Shown here: piece after piece, positions 8,692 through 16,985 of the stretch
How the letters are laid out: every line of letters begins with the position of its first letter
Numbering within the stretch: position 1 is the first letter of the stretch
Assembly (NCBI RefSeq): GCF_019720895.1
Contig: NZ_JAHKSH010000003.1
Location: 1 to 64,000 of the forward strand
Length of the DNA stretch: 64,000 bases
Reading direction: 5' to 3'
Origin: Microbacterium salitolerans
GTDB taxonomy: Bacteria; Actinomycetota; Actinomycetes; Actinomycetales; Microbacteriaceae
Notes under the pieces: generated by a model
Database searches by the model: none
Told to the model about the DNA's origin: nothing
The model's input: the letters and a program-made list of their open reading frames with translations, nothing else
Position numbers and translations under genes: made by a program

Positions 8692-9312
8692 GTGAACGAC
8701 AAGATCGACGTCAAGAAGGACCTCGCCACGTATCACGCGCGACGCGGCAGGTTCGACGTCGTCACCGTGCCTTGCCTGCGCTACCTCGCCATCGACGGTC
8801 AAGGCGATCCGAACACGTCATCCGAGTATGCCGCGGCACTCTCGGCTCTCTATCCCATTGCGTACGCCACCAAGTTCGCCAGCAAGCGCGAGCTCGGTCT
8901 CGACTACGTGGTGCCACCTCTCGAGGGACTCTGGTGGGCCGATGACATGGCCGCCTTCACGGTCGCTCGCAACAAGACGCGGTGGAACTGGACAATGATG
9001 ATCCTCGTGCCTGATTGGATCACTGCTGACGCCATCGAGACCGCCCGGGCGTCCGCTCAGAGGAAGGATCCGGCCGGCCGGACACAGGATGTCACCCTGC
9101 GCACGTTGGATGAGGGACTCTGCGTACAGACGCTGCATGTGGGATCCTTCGATGACGAGGGTCCCGTTCTTGACGCACTCCACCATCAGTTCATCCCTGA
9201 CAATGATCTCCTTCTGACCGGCACCCATCACGAGGTCTACCTCAGCGACCCCCGCCGCACAGCGCCTCACCGACTCCGCACGATTCTCCGGCAGCCAGTC
9301 ATCCGCGCGTGA
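8692..9312 (+). CDS. GyrI-like small-molecule-binding protein
   Basis: 206 aa from GTG 8692, preceded by GAAGGGGG. The stretch TVPCLRYLAIDGQGDPNTS followed by YAAALSALYPIAYATKFASK is typical of the GyrI-like (SHS2) domain proteins that resemble the ligand domain of AraC/MerR-type multidrug regulators; there is no DNA-binding domain. The C-terminus includes HHEVYLSDPRRTAPHRLRTI, also conserved in this group. Members bind or hydrolyse cyclopropanoid or drug-like compounds. Start chosen over ATG 8641, whose extra residues do not fit the family. Confidence 0.85.
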   Translation: MNDKIDVKKDLATYHARRGRFDVVTVPCLRYLAIDGQGDPNTSSEYAAALSALYPIAYATKFASKRELGLDYVVPPLEGLWWADDMAAFTVARNKTRWNWTMMILVPDWITADAIETARASAQRKDPAGRTQDVTLRTLDEGLCVQTLHVGSFDDEGPVLDALHHQFIPDNDLLLTGTHHEVYLSDPRRTAPHRLRTILRQPVIRA

Positions 9313-9368
9313 GCCGGCCGCATCATCACCCGAGCACACCACGGGGGTGGGGCTGGCCGCAGGGGCGA

Positions 9369-9384
9369 TGTTTCACGTGAAACA
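9369..9384. other. parS site 7 (consensus) within a 30-bp perfect palindrome
   Basis: TGTTTCACGTGAAACA; the symmetry continues outward to 9362-9391 (GGGGCGA on one side, TCGCCCC on the other). It lies 57 bp after the GyrI-like gene and could also act as a terminator stem. Confidence 0.97.
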
Positions 9385-9429
9385 TCGCCCCCTGCACGTG
9401 GCTCTCCTCACTATGACTCTTCACACGAC

Positions 9430-9471
9430 AGCGCCCCGCTCCCGCGATACAGGGCGGGGGAGCGGGGCGCT
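9430..9471. terminator. GC-rich hairpin downstream of the GH3 gene
   Basis: A perfect 14-bp stem (9430-9443 with 9458-9471) and 14-nt loop, 12 bp beyond the GH3 stop codon and also downstream of the convergent GyrI-like gene. Confidence 0.75.
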
Positions 9472-9483
9472 GCTCTGGCAGAG

Positions 9484-11700
9484 CTATCGAACGACGAACT
9501 CAGCGCTGTGATCGGCGTCAATGGAACCGCCGACCTCGACCGTGAACTCGCCCGAAGGGGTCACCCAACCCTCGACGTCCTCATCCCAGTACTGCAGGGC
9601 GCGCAGTGTCGCGAGGTCCTTCGCAGAGAGACGCACAGAGACGTTCTGGTGCTCACCCGCTCCCAGCTCGAGACGCTTGAAGGCGATCAGGCGCTTTGAC
9701 GGCTCACCCGACGAGTCGGGCAACGTGACATACACCTGTGCGACCTCCGTCCCCGCCACGTCGCTCGTGTTTGTGAGGCGGAATCGCACGGACATCTCGC
9801 GCTCCCCATTCGAACGACGCGGTGTGACACGCACCTTGCTGTACTCGAACTCGCTGTAGCTCAGGCCATAGCCGAAACCGAAAAGCGGCTCGATCCCCTG
9901 AGACTCGTACCATCGGTACCCGACCTCAAGTCCCTCCGAATAGTCGACTTGGCGGATCCCCGCCTCATCCACCACGCCGGGGTACTGCTCCTCCGTCTGC
10001 GTGGGCACGTCCTCCAGCGAGCGGGGAAAGGTCATCGGCAGCTTGCCGCTGGGGTTGGCTTCTCCCGTGAGGAGAGCCGTGATCGCTGGTCCGAACTGCT
10101 CCCCGCCGAGCCAGCCGGCGAAGACGCCACGAACCGAATCGAGCCAGGGCATCTCCACGGCGCTGCCGGTGTTGAGCACGACAACCGTCGAGTCATTGAC
10201 CGCGGCCACCGCACTGATGAGAGCATCGCCGCCGTCCTGAAGCGACAGATCGTCGAGATCCGAGAACTCGCCCATCCGCTGGTGCCCGAACACGATGGCG
10301 ACATCAGCACTCTGCGCGACATCTGCAGCCGCCTCGAGGTCGGTACCCGGGTTGTAGACGACACTCGCTCCGACATCCTCAGCAGCCGCCTCAAGGGCCT
10401 CGAGCGGCGCGACGAGGTCTTCGCAGGTGAGCGTATTGCCACCTCCGAAGGCCCACGCCATCGAGCAGACCGACGAGGCGCTCACGCCCTCCGTCGACTG
10501 CACCGCCGCGGCCGGCCCGAAGACCGCAATCGACTGGCCCTCCGCGAGATCGAGAGGGAGCATGCCGTCGTTCTTCAGCAGGACGCTTCCCTGCTCGGCG
10601 ATCTCCCGTGCGACCGCCTTGTTCTCCGCAGACGTCGCCACGCTCGGCGTTTCCGAAAGCGGTGTGTCGAACACCCCGGACCGGATGTAGGCGGCGATGA
10701 CCCGCGTTGCCGCCGACGTGATCCGATCCTGCGTGACCTCGCCCGCCGCCAGGGCGGCATCGAGCTTCTCCGGCGTGAAGTGGATGGGACGATTGAGTTC
10801 CTGATCGAGCCCGTTCATCAGCGCCTCTGCGGTGGAGTGAACCGCGCCGAAGTCGGAGACGACGTATCCGTCGTAGTCGAGCTCGCCCTTGAGATGCTCG
10901 TTCAGCAATGCGTTCTCGCAGCCGTACACGCCTCCGATCTGGTTGTACGAGCACATCACGCTAGACGGCTCGGAGTCAGCCAATGCGATCTCAAACGGAA
11001 GCGCGTAGATCTCGTGGAACGCGCGCTCCTCGATGTTCGACGAACTCGTCTCCCGATCGAGCTCCTGCTCGTTGGCGATGTAGTGCTTGAGGTCGCTGAG
11101 GACGGGCTTCCGCGGATCGCCCTCATGCAGACCGTCGACGCTGGCGGCTGTGAACTGGCCGGTCAGCACCGGATCCTCTCCGAAGTACTCCGGCGTACGA
11201 CCGGAGAGGGGAGTGCGGCCACTCGCGAGTCCCGGACCGAGCACACCATTCTTCCCGGAGTCGAACGACTCCTGGGCCTGCATCTGCCCCTTCTCGTATG
11301 CGAGGTCGGTGTTCCACGTCGACGCAAGGGAGATCGGTGCGGGGAAAGCCGTCACTCCCTCTGTGAAGCGCACGCCGTCGGGTCCGTCGGTATAGACGAC
11401 CTCGGGCGTGCACGGCACCTGCGCAGGGTAGGCAACGCCATCGAAATCCGTCTGCTGCGGGGCGTTCGCGGGTTGTTCGGCGAGCCAGCGATAGATCTGG
11501 TGCTGTGTGCTCGCGTCGACGAGGGCTTTGGCGCGATCTTCAGCAGAGGCCGATTCGTCCATCCACGCGACGGCATCGCAGTCGACGCCATCGGGTTGCG
11601 CTGGGTCGGCCGCAGCGGGGAGTGCCACAGCCAGGGGAGACAGGATGAGCACAGCCGCGGCCGCGCCCAGCAGACGCGACCTGCGTCGTGAGGTTCTCAT
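9484..11700 (-). CDS. secreted glycoside hydrolase family 3 beta-glycosidase
   Basis: 738 aa from ATG 11700 (GAGAGGA upstream). Signal peptide: RTSRRRSR followed by a hydrophobic run to LPAAADP, cleavage near residue 32. GH3 N-domain with LGPGLASGRTPLSGRTPEYFGEDP, substrate residues KHYIANEQELDR and the nucleophile motif GYVVSDFGAVHS (Asp). Then the GH3 C-domain and a fibronectin-III-like module (about residues 640-730). It hydrolyses beta-glucosides or xylosides outside the cell; specificity cannot be told. No sugar transporter or regulator is adjacent, but two LacI-type operators overlap its promoter region. Confidence 0.95.
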   Translation of the reverse strand: MRTSRRRSRLLGAAAAVLILSPLAVALPAAADPAQPDGVDCDAVAWMDESASAEDRAKALVDASTQHQIYRWLAEQPANAPQQTDFDGVAYPAQVPCTPEVVYTDGPDGVRFTEGVTAFPAPISLASTWNTDLAYEKGQMQAQESFDSGKNGVLGPGLASGRTPLSGRTPEYFGEDPVLTGQFTAASVDGLHEGDPRKPVLSDLKHYIANEQELDRETSSSNIEERAFHEIYALPFEIALADSEPSSVMCSYNQIGGVYGCENALLNEHLKGELDYDGYVVSDFGAVHSTAEALMNGLDQELNRPIHFTPEKLDAALAAGEVTQDRITSAATRVIAAYIRSGVFDTPLSETPSVATSAENKAVAREIAEQGSVLLKNDGMLPLDLAEGQSIAVFGPAAAVQSTEGVSASSVCSMAWAFGGGNTLTCEDLVAPLEALEAAAEDVGASVVYNPGTDLEAAADVAQSADVAIVFGHQRMGEFSDLDDLSLQDGGDALISAVAAVNDSTVVVLNTGSAVEMPWLDSVRGVFAGWLGGEQFGPAITALLTGEANPSGKLPMTFPRSLEDVPTQTEEQYPGVVDEAGIRQVDYSEGLEVGYRWYESQGIEPLFGFGYGLSYSEFEYSKVRVTPRRSNGEREMSVRFRLTNTSDVAGTEVAQVYVTLPDSSGEPSKRLIAFKRLELGAGEHQNVSVRLSAKDLATLRALQYWDEDVEGWVTPSGEFTVEVGGSIDADHSAEFVVR

Positions 11701-11724
11701 ATGGTCCTCTCGTCGTTGAGAATG

Positions 11725-11740
11725 ATTGAAGCGCTTCAAT
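11725..11740. promoter_or_regulatory. LacI-family operator 1
   Basis: Perfect palindrome ATTGAAGCGCTTCAAT, 25 bp upstream of the GH3 start. The central CG and TGAAnCGnTTCA-type pattern is typical for LacI/CcpA-like sugar repressors. Confidence 0.8.
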
Positions 11741-11756
11741 CGTTGAACACAATCGC

Positions 11757-11770
11757 TTGAAGCGTTTCAA
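11757..11770. promoter_or_regulatory. LacI-family operator 2
   Basis: TTGAAGCGTTTCAA, 14-bp near-palindrome 32 bp (centre to centre about 31) from operator 1, so the two sites face the same side of the helix. The matching repressor gene is not in the window. Confidence 0.75.
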
Positions 11771-11866
11771 ACCTAGAGGGTCTCTCGTCCCGCGGCAACC
11801 GGAATCGTCACCGCGCCAAGAATCTCCGGTCGATCCGGCCGGTCACAGCACCCTCGACGGGCTCGC

Positions 11867-12169
11867 TCAGGCGCGGAGCGGGGATCCGACGACGTCGAAG
11901 CGATACCCGTCGAACTCACCGCTCAACAGCGGCCGTGCGGCCTCGATCGCGGCGCGCACCGACGGCAGCTGCAACGACGCGGAGTGCGCCTCGCGTGACT
12001 CCCACAGCTCCGCGACGAACACCGTGTCGGGCTCACCGGGGTCGACCCCCACCTCGTAGAGCAGACATTCCGCTTCTCGCAGCTCGGGGGAGTGGGCCGT
12101 CAGAGCGGCGACGAGCTCATCCCGTCGTCCCGGGACGACGCCGAGGGTTCCCACATTCGCGAAGGTCAT
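11867..12169 (-). CDS. ABM-family putative quinol monooxygenase
   Basis: 100 aa. The sequence opens MTFANVGTLGVVPGRRDELV and has ECLLYEVGVDPGEPDTVFVAELWESREAHSAS, the ferredoxin-like fold pattern of the antibiotic-biosynthesis monooxygenase family (YgiN-like), small dimeric cofactor-free oxygenases or heme/quinone-interacting proteins. It stands alone; the HhH gene upstream is transcribed in the same direction 20 bp before it, so co-transcription is possible. Confidence 0.85.
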   Translation of the reverse strand: MTFANVGTLGVVPGRRDELVAALTAHSPELREAECLLYEVGVDPGEPDTVFVAELWESREAHSASLQLPSVRAAIEAARPLLSGEFDGYRFDVVGSPLRA

Positions 12170-12189
12170 GCTCGCAGACTATTCCGCTC

Positions 12190-12402
12190 TCACGCGCGGT
12201 ACGAGAGCCCACGCTCCTGCAGTGCCTCGCCCAGGATCCGCACGGCCTTGGGGCCGACCCCGTGAATCGCGAGCAGCTCCGCCGGCGTGTGCTCCGAGAC
12301 GGTCGAGAGCAAGGAGATTCCGGCTCCGGAGAGCTCTCGCGCCGCCGTCTTGCCGATCGCATCGGGAAGGTCGCCCACGGGGCGGATATCCGGCGTCGCC
12401 AT
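12190..12402 (-). CDS. helix-hairpin-helix domain protein
   Basis: 70 aa from ATG 12402, chosen because GGGAGG lies 9 bp upstream (another in-frame ATG, 12411, is directly on that site). The C-terminal half LSTVSEHTPAELLAIHGVGPKAVRILGEALQERGL is a helix-hairpin-helix motif (HGVGPKAV) as in the RNA polymerase alpha C-terminal domain and DNA repair proteins. Such short stand-alone HhH proteins are common in actinobacteria with no known role; DNA binding is inferred. Confidence 0.7.
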   Translation of the reverse strand: MATPDIRPVGDLPDAIGKTAARELSGAGISLLSTVSEHTPAELLAIHGVGPKAVRILGEALQERGLSYRA

Positions 12403-12477
12403 GTGGGCCATCCTCCCGTTTCGGACGACGGGGGACAAGCCCGCGCGCCGCCGAGGTCGCCACCGCCTCGCGCGAAC

Positions 12478-13149
12478 TCACGGAATGTGGTGCCGCACCG
12501 CGTCGAGGAACGCCGGCACGTCGTCGACGGCGATGCGCACACTCGTGACCACCACGGACCCCTGGGGAAGCTCGAAGGCCGTGGGCTCCTCGAGCACGAT
12601 GTCGACGTCGGTTCCGTCCTGCACGACGAGATTCAGCGCGGCGTCGTCCTCCGGGCCGGTGAGCGACGCCGCAGGCGCCTCCGGGAGCGCGCGACGCCGT
12701 CGCGAGACAGATGCGACGACCTCCCACGGCAGATCGATCGCGATCAGGGATCCGTGCCGCGCGACGATCCCTCCGGGTCCGACGGCATGCGGCCGGGTGA
12801 GATATCCGAGAAGCATGCCGAGCATCGTAAGCACGCCCCAGATGCCCAGGGCCAGCAGCGGGAAGCGGACGAGCGGCCAGCGATGCGTGATCAGGTCGAT
12901 GATCGGAATCTCGACCGCCGAGAGCGCGAGGAAGACGATGAGGATCGTGCGGATCGGCTTGTCGTAGCTGAACCCTGCCGCGCCTGGCGGCACCACAGGT
13001 CGTCGCGTGACCCAACGTCCGATGCTTCGCCAGCCGGCGGCCTCCATCGCCGTGCCGCGCTCCAGGATCTGGCGAGCGCGGGCGCGCCCATGTGCGACCT
13101 CGCCGATGCGACGGGGCGCAGGCGATGTCGCGATGGTCGACGTGCTCAT
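12478..13149 (-). CDS. two-TM membrane protein with a PH-like C-terminal domain
   Basis: 223 aa. After a 65-residue basic N-terminus come two hydrophobic segments (IRTILIVFLALSAVEIPIID, and FPLLALGIWGVLTMLGMLLG), then a soluble domain (VGPGGIVARHGSLIAIDLPWEVVASVSRRRR and following) resembling bacterial PH-type membrane-associated domains. No enzyme motif. It is divergent from a TetR regulator gene with a shared operator region, so its expression is probably under that regulator. I do not recognise a named family. Confidence 0.75.
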   Translation of the reverse strand: MSTSTIATSPAPRRIGEVAHGRARARQILERGTAMEAAGWRSIGRWVTRRPVVPPGAAGFSYDKPIRTILIVFLALSAVEIPIIDLITHRWPLVRFPLLALGIWGVLTMLGMLLGYLTRPHAVGPGGIVARHGSLIAIDLPWEVVASVSRRRRALPEAPAASLTGPEDDAALNLVVQDGTDVDIVLEEPTAFELPQGSVVVTSVRIAVDDVPAFLDAVRHHIP

Positions 13150-13160
13150 GACGGCTCCTT

Positions 13161-13220
13161 TTTACATTGCACCTGAAATGTAAATGAGACGGGCCACGTT
13201 GTCAATGCAAATGCAATGTG
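13161..13220. promoter_or_regulatory. TetR-type operator region between divergent genes
   Basis: TTTACATT (13161-13168) and AATGTAAA (13177-13184) form a perfect inverted repeat with an 8-bp spacer. A second, looser copy (CAATGCAAATGCAATGTG, about 13203-13220) shares the ACATTGC core in inverted form. It overlaps the start of the membrane-protein gene and precedes the TetR gene by about 14 bp. Confidence 0.7.
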
Positions 13221-13233
13221 AAACGATCGCGGG

Positions 13234-13812
13234 ATGCCGAGACGAGTGGATCACGCGGAGCGCCGCCAGCAGATCGCCACCGCCCTGCTCCACGTCGTCG
13301 CACGCGACGGCGTCGACGCCGTGAGCCTCCGGCATGTCGCCGCAGAGGCGGGGGTCACGGCCGGAATGGTGCAGCACTACTTCCCCTCAAAGGACGCGAT
13401 GATGATGTTCGCGATGTCCGCAGCCGCCGAGCGCTACGAGGAGCGCATCTCGGGGAGCATCGCGTCGCTGGGAGAGGATCCAGCCCCCGCAGACATCATC
13501 CGGACGCTTCTCCGCGGACTGCTGCCGGCCGACGAGGAGCAGGTGGAGGATGCCCGCGTCGCGCTCGGCTTCCAGACCTATGCGACGACCCACGGCGACG
13601 CCGCCGCGGACCTCCGAAGCGCGAACACGCGGCTGACCGACTACCTGGCGACGCTGCTCGGCCTGACCCGCACCGCAAACGCGCACGCATCCGCCACGGC
13701 GCTCCTGGCGGCCGCAGAGGGCCTCTCTCTGCACATGCTGAGCTCTGGACTGCCGCTCGCGGATGCCGAACAGGCGCTCGACGCCGCCATCGCGGCATTC
13801 GAGACCTCCTGA
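13234..13812 (+). CDS. TetR/AcrR-family transcriptional regulator
   Basis: 192 aa. N-terminal helix-turn-helix (RRQQIATALLHVVARDGVDAVSLRHVAAEAGVTAGMVQHYFPSK) followed by a TetR_C-type ligand domain. The VQHYFPSK recognition helix resembles BetI-like regulators. It most likely represses itself and the divergent membrane-protein gene through the TTTACATT operator. The inducer is unknown. Confidence 0.92.
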   Translation: MPRRVDHAERRQQIATALLHVVARDGVDAVSLRHVAAEAGVTAGMVQHYFPSKDAMMMFAMSAAAERYEERISGSIASLGEDPAPADIIRTLLRGLLPADEEQVEDARVALGFQTYATTHGDAAADLRSANTRLTDYLATLLGLTRTANAHASATALLAAAEGLSLHMLSSGLPLADAEQALDAAIAAFETS

Positions 13813-13916
13813 ACCCCGACGCTCGCGCGCCTGTCGCCGGCCCGCGCAGCACCCCTTCATCGACCACCCCTCGCCCTCCCCGCACGGAGATGAGGGGGAG
13901 TCGCGGCGACGGACGC

Positions 13917-14561
13917 TCAGCCGCGGACGATCGCGCGCACGACCCGGGTCGGCTCGGCGATCTCGCCCTCGCCGATGATCTCGACGCGCACGTCGCTCAG
14001 CTTGTGCTTGCGAATCACCTTCGCGGCCTTCTCGATCTCCTGAGAAGCGCTCTGACCCTTGAGCAGGATCAGCTCTCCGCCGTCGCGCACGAGCGGCGCG
14101 GTCCAGGGAATCAGCGTGCGCAGCGCCGAGACGGCCCGGGCGGTGACGGCGTCGAGGTACTCCTCATAGCGGCCCGCCTCCTCGGCACGCGCGCGCTCGA
14201 TCACGACGTTCTCGAGCCCCAGCGCCTCGGCCTGCTCGGTCAGCCAGGCGACGCGGCGCTCCATCGGCTCGATGAGCACCCATTCGACATCCGGACGCGC
14301 GATCGCCAGCACCAGGCCAGGAAGCCCCGCGCCGGATCCGATGTCTCCGACGCGCCCGCCGGCGGGAAACAACGGAGCCGCGACGGCGGAGTTCAGGATG
14401 TGGCGGTTCCACAGTCGCGGGACCTCGAGCGGGCCGATGAGGCCGCGCTCCTCGCCGTGTTCCGCAAGCGCCCGTGTGAAGCGGCGCGCGAGATCGATGC
14501 GATCGCCGAACAGCGCGGCCGCCTCCGCCGGTTCCGGCTCGAGCTCGTCGAGAGGGGTCAC
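13917..14561 (-). CDS. rsmG: 16S rRNA (guanine-527 N7)-methyltransferase RsmG
   Basis: 214 aa, GTG start at 14561 overlapping the jag stop by 4 bp (GTGA). SAM-binding motif VGDIGSGAGLPGLVLAI (about residues 70-86), FTRALAEHGEERGLIGPLE, WNRHILNS and VTARAVSALRTLIPW match RsmG/GidB. It methylates G527 of 16S rRNA; loss gives low-level streptomycin resistance in other bacteria. Position after jag is the conserved actinobacterial order. Confidence 0.97.
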   Translation of the reverse strand: MTPLDELEPEPAEAAALFGDRIDLARRFTRALAEHGEERGLIGPLEVPRLWNRHILNSAVAAPLFPAGGRVGDIGSGAGLPGLVLAIARPDVEWVLIEPMERRVAWLTEQAEALGLENVVIERARAEEAGRYEEYLDAVTARAVSALRTLIPWTAPLVRDGGELILLKGQSASQEIEKAAKVIRKHKLSDVRVEIIGEGEIAEPTRVVRAIVRG

Positions 14562-15040
14562 GCCTTGCGCACCACCGTGTGGCGGTCATCTCGCTCGCCG
14601 TAGGACTCGGAGACGTACCCGCGCTCGGCCACGATGTCGTGGATGATCTTGCGCTCGTACGAGGACATCGCGGGCAGCGACGCCTGCGATGCGCCGTCCT
14701 CTAGGCGCGCGATGGCCTGATCGACGAGCACGGCGAGCTGCTCGCGACGCGCATCGCGGGATCCGCCCACATCGAGGATCAGGCGCGAGAACTCGCCCGT
14801 CTCACGCTGCACGGCGAGACGCGTGAGCTCCTGCAGCGCCTGCACGGCGTCGGGCTGCGCGAGCGGCTTCAGCGACTCGTCATCGCTCTCGACTGAGACG
14901 TAGGCGCGCCCCTGTCGGACGTCGAGCTCGAGGTCGCCGTCGATGTCGGCGAGGTCGAGCAGGCCCTCGATGTAGTCGGCCGCGACGTCGCCTTCGCGCT
15001 CGAGCTGCTCCTGCGTGGGTGCCTCGGCCTGCGTGGTCAT
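14558..15040 (-). CDS. jag: Jag/KhpB-like R3H-domain RNA-binding protein
   Basis: 160 aa from ATG 15040, which overlaps the yidC stop (ATGA). A central KH-like region (DVRQGRAYVSVESDDESLKPL, residues about 45-75) and a C-terminal R3H domain (MSSYERKIIHDIVAERGYVSESYGE). Lacks the long N-terminal Jag domain of Bacillus SpoIIIJ-associated proteins, as usual in actinobacteria. It is predicted to bind RNA and to be made together with the insertase. Confidence 0.95.
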   Translation of the reverse strand: MTTQAEAPTQEQLEREGDVAADYIEGLLDLADIDGDLELDVRQGRAYVSVESDDESLKPLAQPDAVQALQELTRLAVQRETGEFSRLILDVGGSRDARREQLAVLVDQAIARLEDGASQASLPAMSSYERKIIHDIVAERGYVSESYGERDDRHTVVRKA

Positions 15041-16134
15041 CGCTGCTCCCCGTCGTTCGGCTTGTCGCCGTCGTTCGATGTCTGGCCCTGCGGATTCGGC
15101 TTGCGCTGCTGCTGCTGCTGGCCCTTCTTGGCGCGCTTGGCGCTCTTGGGCTGCTTGCGCTGGACCGTGCCCTGCTTCTTGGCTTCCTCGGCCTTGCGCA
15201 CGAGCTCCTCCTGCTCGCGCTCGTACTCGGCCATGGTCACGATCTTGCCCTGCGAGTTGAGCGCCTTGCCCTTCTTCGCGAGGCGCTCCTCGCGGGCCTT
15301 GGCGGCCTCCGATCCGGGGGTCGGCATCTCGCGGATGACGTAGAACTGCTGCGCCATCGTCCACAGGTTGTTGAGGAACCAGTAAGAGACCACGCCGAGC
15401 GGGAAGAAGACGCCCGAGAAGATCATCGCGAAGGGGATCACCCAGAGCATGATCTTCTGCATCTGGTAGGCCTGACCGGTCTTGGCCTCCGCGGAGAGGT
15501 TCTTCGACACGATCTGCAGCTGGGTGATGAACTGCGTCGAGATCATCAGCGCGACCATGATGATCAGCATCACGATCGCCGCCGTCGACGTCGAGATCGG
15601 GTTGTTGAAGTGGTCCATCAGCGTCATGCTGAGCGGCGCGATGTCGAACAGCGACGCGTCGTTGAACTGGTGCACCCGCTCGGCCGTGAACAGCCACTGG
15701 TTCAGACCCGGATCATCGTTCGCGGCCCACGTCTTGATGTCGGTGAGCGTCCAGTACAGGGAGAAGAAGATCGGCATCTGGACGAGCATCGGCAAGCAGC
15801 CCGAGACGGGCGTCGTGCCGTGCTTCTTGTACAGCGCCATCGTCTCGCGGCTCATGGCCTCGCGAGAGAGCTGATCCTTCTTGCCCTTGTACTTCGTCTG
15901 GATCTTCTTGATCTCAGGCGCCAGCTCCATCATCTTCCGCTGGCTCTTGATCTGCTTCACGAACAGCGGGAAGATCGCGATCCGCACGATGACGACGACG
16001 CCGAGGATCGACAGGACCCAGGAGAGACCGGAGTCTCCGGGCATGCCGAGGGTCGTCACGACCCAGTGCCAGCCGACGAGGATCGCCTCGATCACCCATC
16101 GGATGGGGAAGAGGATCGTTCCGAAGAAGTCCAC
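15037..16134 (-). CDS. yidC: membrane protein insertase YidC
   Basis: 365 aa from GTG 16134 (AAAGGA 9 bp upstream). Oxa1/YidC family: a first membrane helix, then SWVLSILGVVVIVRIAIFPLFVKQIKSQ (with the conserved Arg in the hydrophilic groove), KKHGTTPVSGCLPMLVQMPIFFSLYW, further helices and a basic Gln/Lys-rich tail (QQQQQRKP region). It inserts and folds membrane proteins alone or with SecYEG. The tail probably contacts ribosomes. Operon rpmH-rnpA-yidD-yidC-jag-rsmG. Confidence 0.97.
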   Translation of the reverse strand: MDFFGTILFPIRWVIEAILVGWHWVVTTLGMPGDSGLSWVLSILGVVVIVRIAIFPLFVKQIKSQRKMMELAPEIKKIQTKYKGKKDQLSREAMSRETMALYKKHGTTPVSGCLPMLVQMPIFFSLYWTLTDIKTWAANDDPGLNQWLFTAERVHQFNDASLFDIAPLSMTLMDHFNNPISTSTAAIVMLIIMVALMISTQFITQLQIVSKNLSAEAKTGQAYQMQKIMLWVIPFAMIFSGVFFPLGVVSYWFLNNLWTMAQQFYVIREMPTPGSEAAKAREERLAKKGKALNSQGKIVTMAEYEREQEELVRKAEEAKKQGTVQRKQPKSAKRAKKGQQQQQRKPNPQGQTSNDGDKPNDGEQR

Positions 16135-16139
16135 GGAGG

Positions 16140-16490
16140 TCAGTCCTTTCGACGCGGCACCACGAGGCCGCGGGGAGTCAAGTCGTAACGGAATCGCGCG
16201 TGGGGGCGCACGTCGTCTTCGCCGCCGGTCGCCCAGGGGTGACACCGCGCGATGCGCGCCGCGGCCATCCCCGATCCTCTCACGAGACCGTGCTGCTGAA
16301 CCGCCGTGACGGCGTAGGCCGAGCACGACGGGTAGTACTTGCACACGTCGCCGTATGTCTTCGAGATCGTCGCCCGGTAGACGAGCAGCAGGAGGATCCC
16401 CAGATCCCGCGGGACGACGGGGATCAGACGCCAGGCGTCGGATACGCGAAACCGCGCCGACCCGGTGGCCGACGCGGGGAGGACGCTCAC
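16140..16490 (-). CDS. yidD: membrane protein insertion efficiency factor YidD
   Basis: 116 aa from GTG 16490, overlapping the rnpA stop by 4 bp. The conserved core RATISKTYGDVCKYYPSCSAYAVTAVQQHG, then RIARCHPWATGGEDDV, matches YidD (DUF37), normally PxxCRFxPSCSxYAxxA. An amphipathic membrane-associated protein aiding YidC. Five bp separate it from yidC. Confidence 0.96.
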   Translation of the reverse strand: MSVLPASATGSARFRVSDAWRLIPVVPRDLGILLLLVYRATISKTYGDVCKYYPSCSAYAVTAVQQHGLVRGSGMAAARIARCHPWATGGEDDVRPHARFRYDLTPRGLVVPRRKD

Positions 16491-16825
16491 GCCGCGGCCT
16501 TGCGCTCGAGGCACCGCATGACGTCGCGGCGCAGATCCGGGAACGACGTCGCCGCCGATGCGGGAAGCGCGCGGATCACGATGTCCGCGCCGGGGCGCAC
16601 CTGCGGGGTCGCCTCCAGGCAGATCGCCTTCAGGCGACGGCGGACCGTGTTGCGAGTCACGGCGTTTCCGACCGCCTTGCTCACGATGAATCCGAACCGC
16701 GGCGGACGCTCCTCGTGCGTGTGCACGACATGCGTCACACCGGATGTGCTCGCGCACCGCAGTCCCCGCCGGACGACTCGTCGATAGTCGATCCCGCGGG
16801 TGATCCGCTGCGTGCGCGCGAGCAC
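16487..16825 (-). CDS. rnpA: ribonuclease P protein component
   Basis: 112 aa, start 16825. The RNR signature is visible as RFGFIVSKAVGNAVTRNTVRRRLKAI. It binds the RNase P RNA to mature tRNA 5' ends. 22 bp downstream of rpmH, the standard pair. Confidence 0.97.
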   Translation of the reverse strand: MLARTQRITRGIDYRRVVRRGLRCASTSGVTHVVHTHEERPPRFGFIVSKAVGNAVTRNTVRRRLKAICLEATPQVRPGADIVIRALPASAATSFPDLRRDVMRCLERKAAA

Positions 16826-16847
16826 CCCGGTCGTGTACGAGAGGGCG

Positions 16848-16985
16848 TTACGCCGAGAGCTCGGTGCGGCCCTTGCCGCGACGTGCGTTCAGGATGCCGC
16901 GGCCGGCACGGGTGCGCATGCGGGCGCGGAAGCCGTGCTTCTTGGCGCGACGACGGTTATTCGGCTGGAAAGTGCGCTTGCTCAT
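16848..16985 (-). CDS. rpmH: 50S ribosomal protein L34
   Basis: 45 aa: [20 protein letters not shown], then [20 protein letters not shown]. Complete, with a GGGAGGAA ribosome site (reading on the minus strand upstream of 16985). First gene of the operon running to rsmG. Confidence 0.99.
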   Translation of the reverse strand: MSKRTFQPNNRRRAKKHGFRARMRTRAGRGILNARRGKGRTELSA

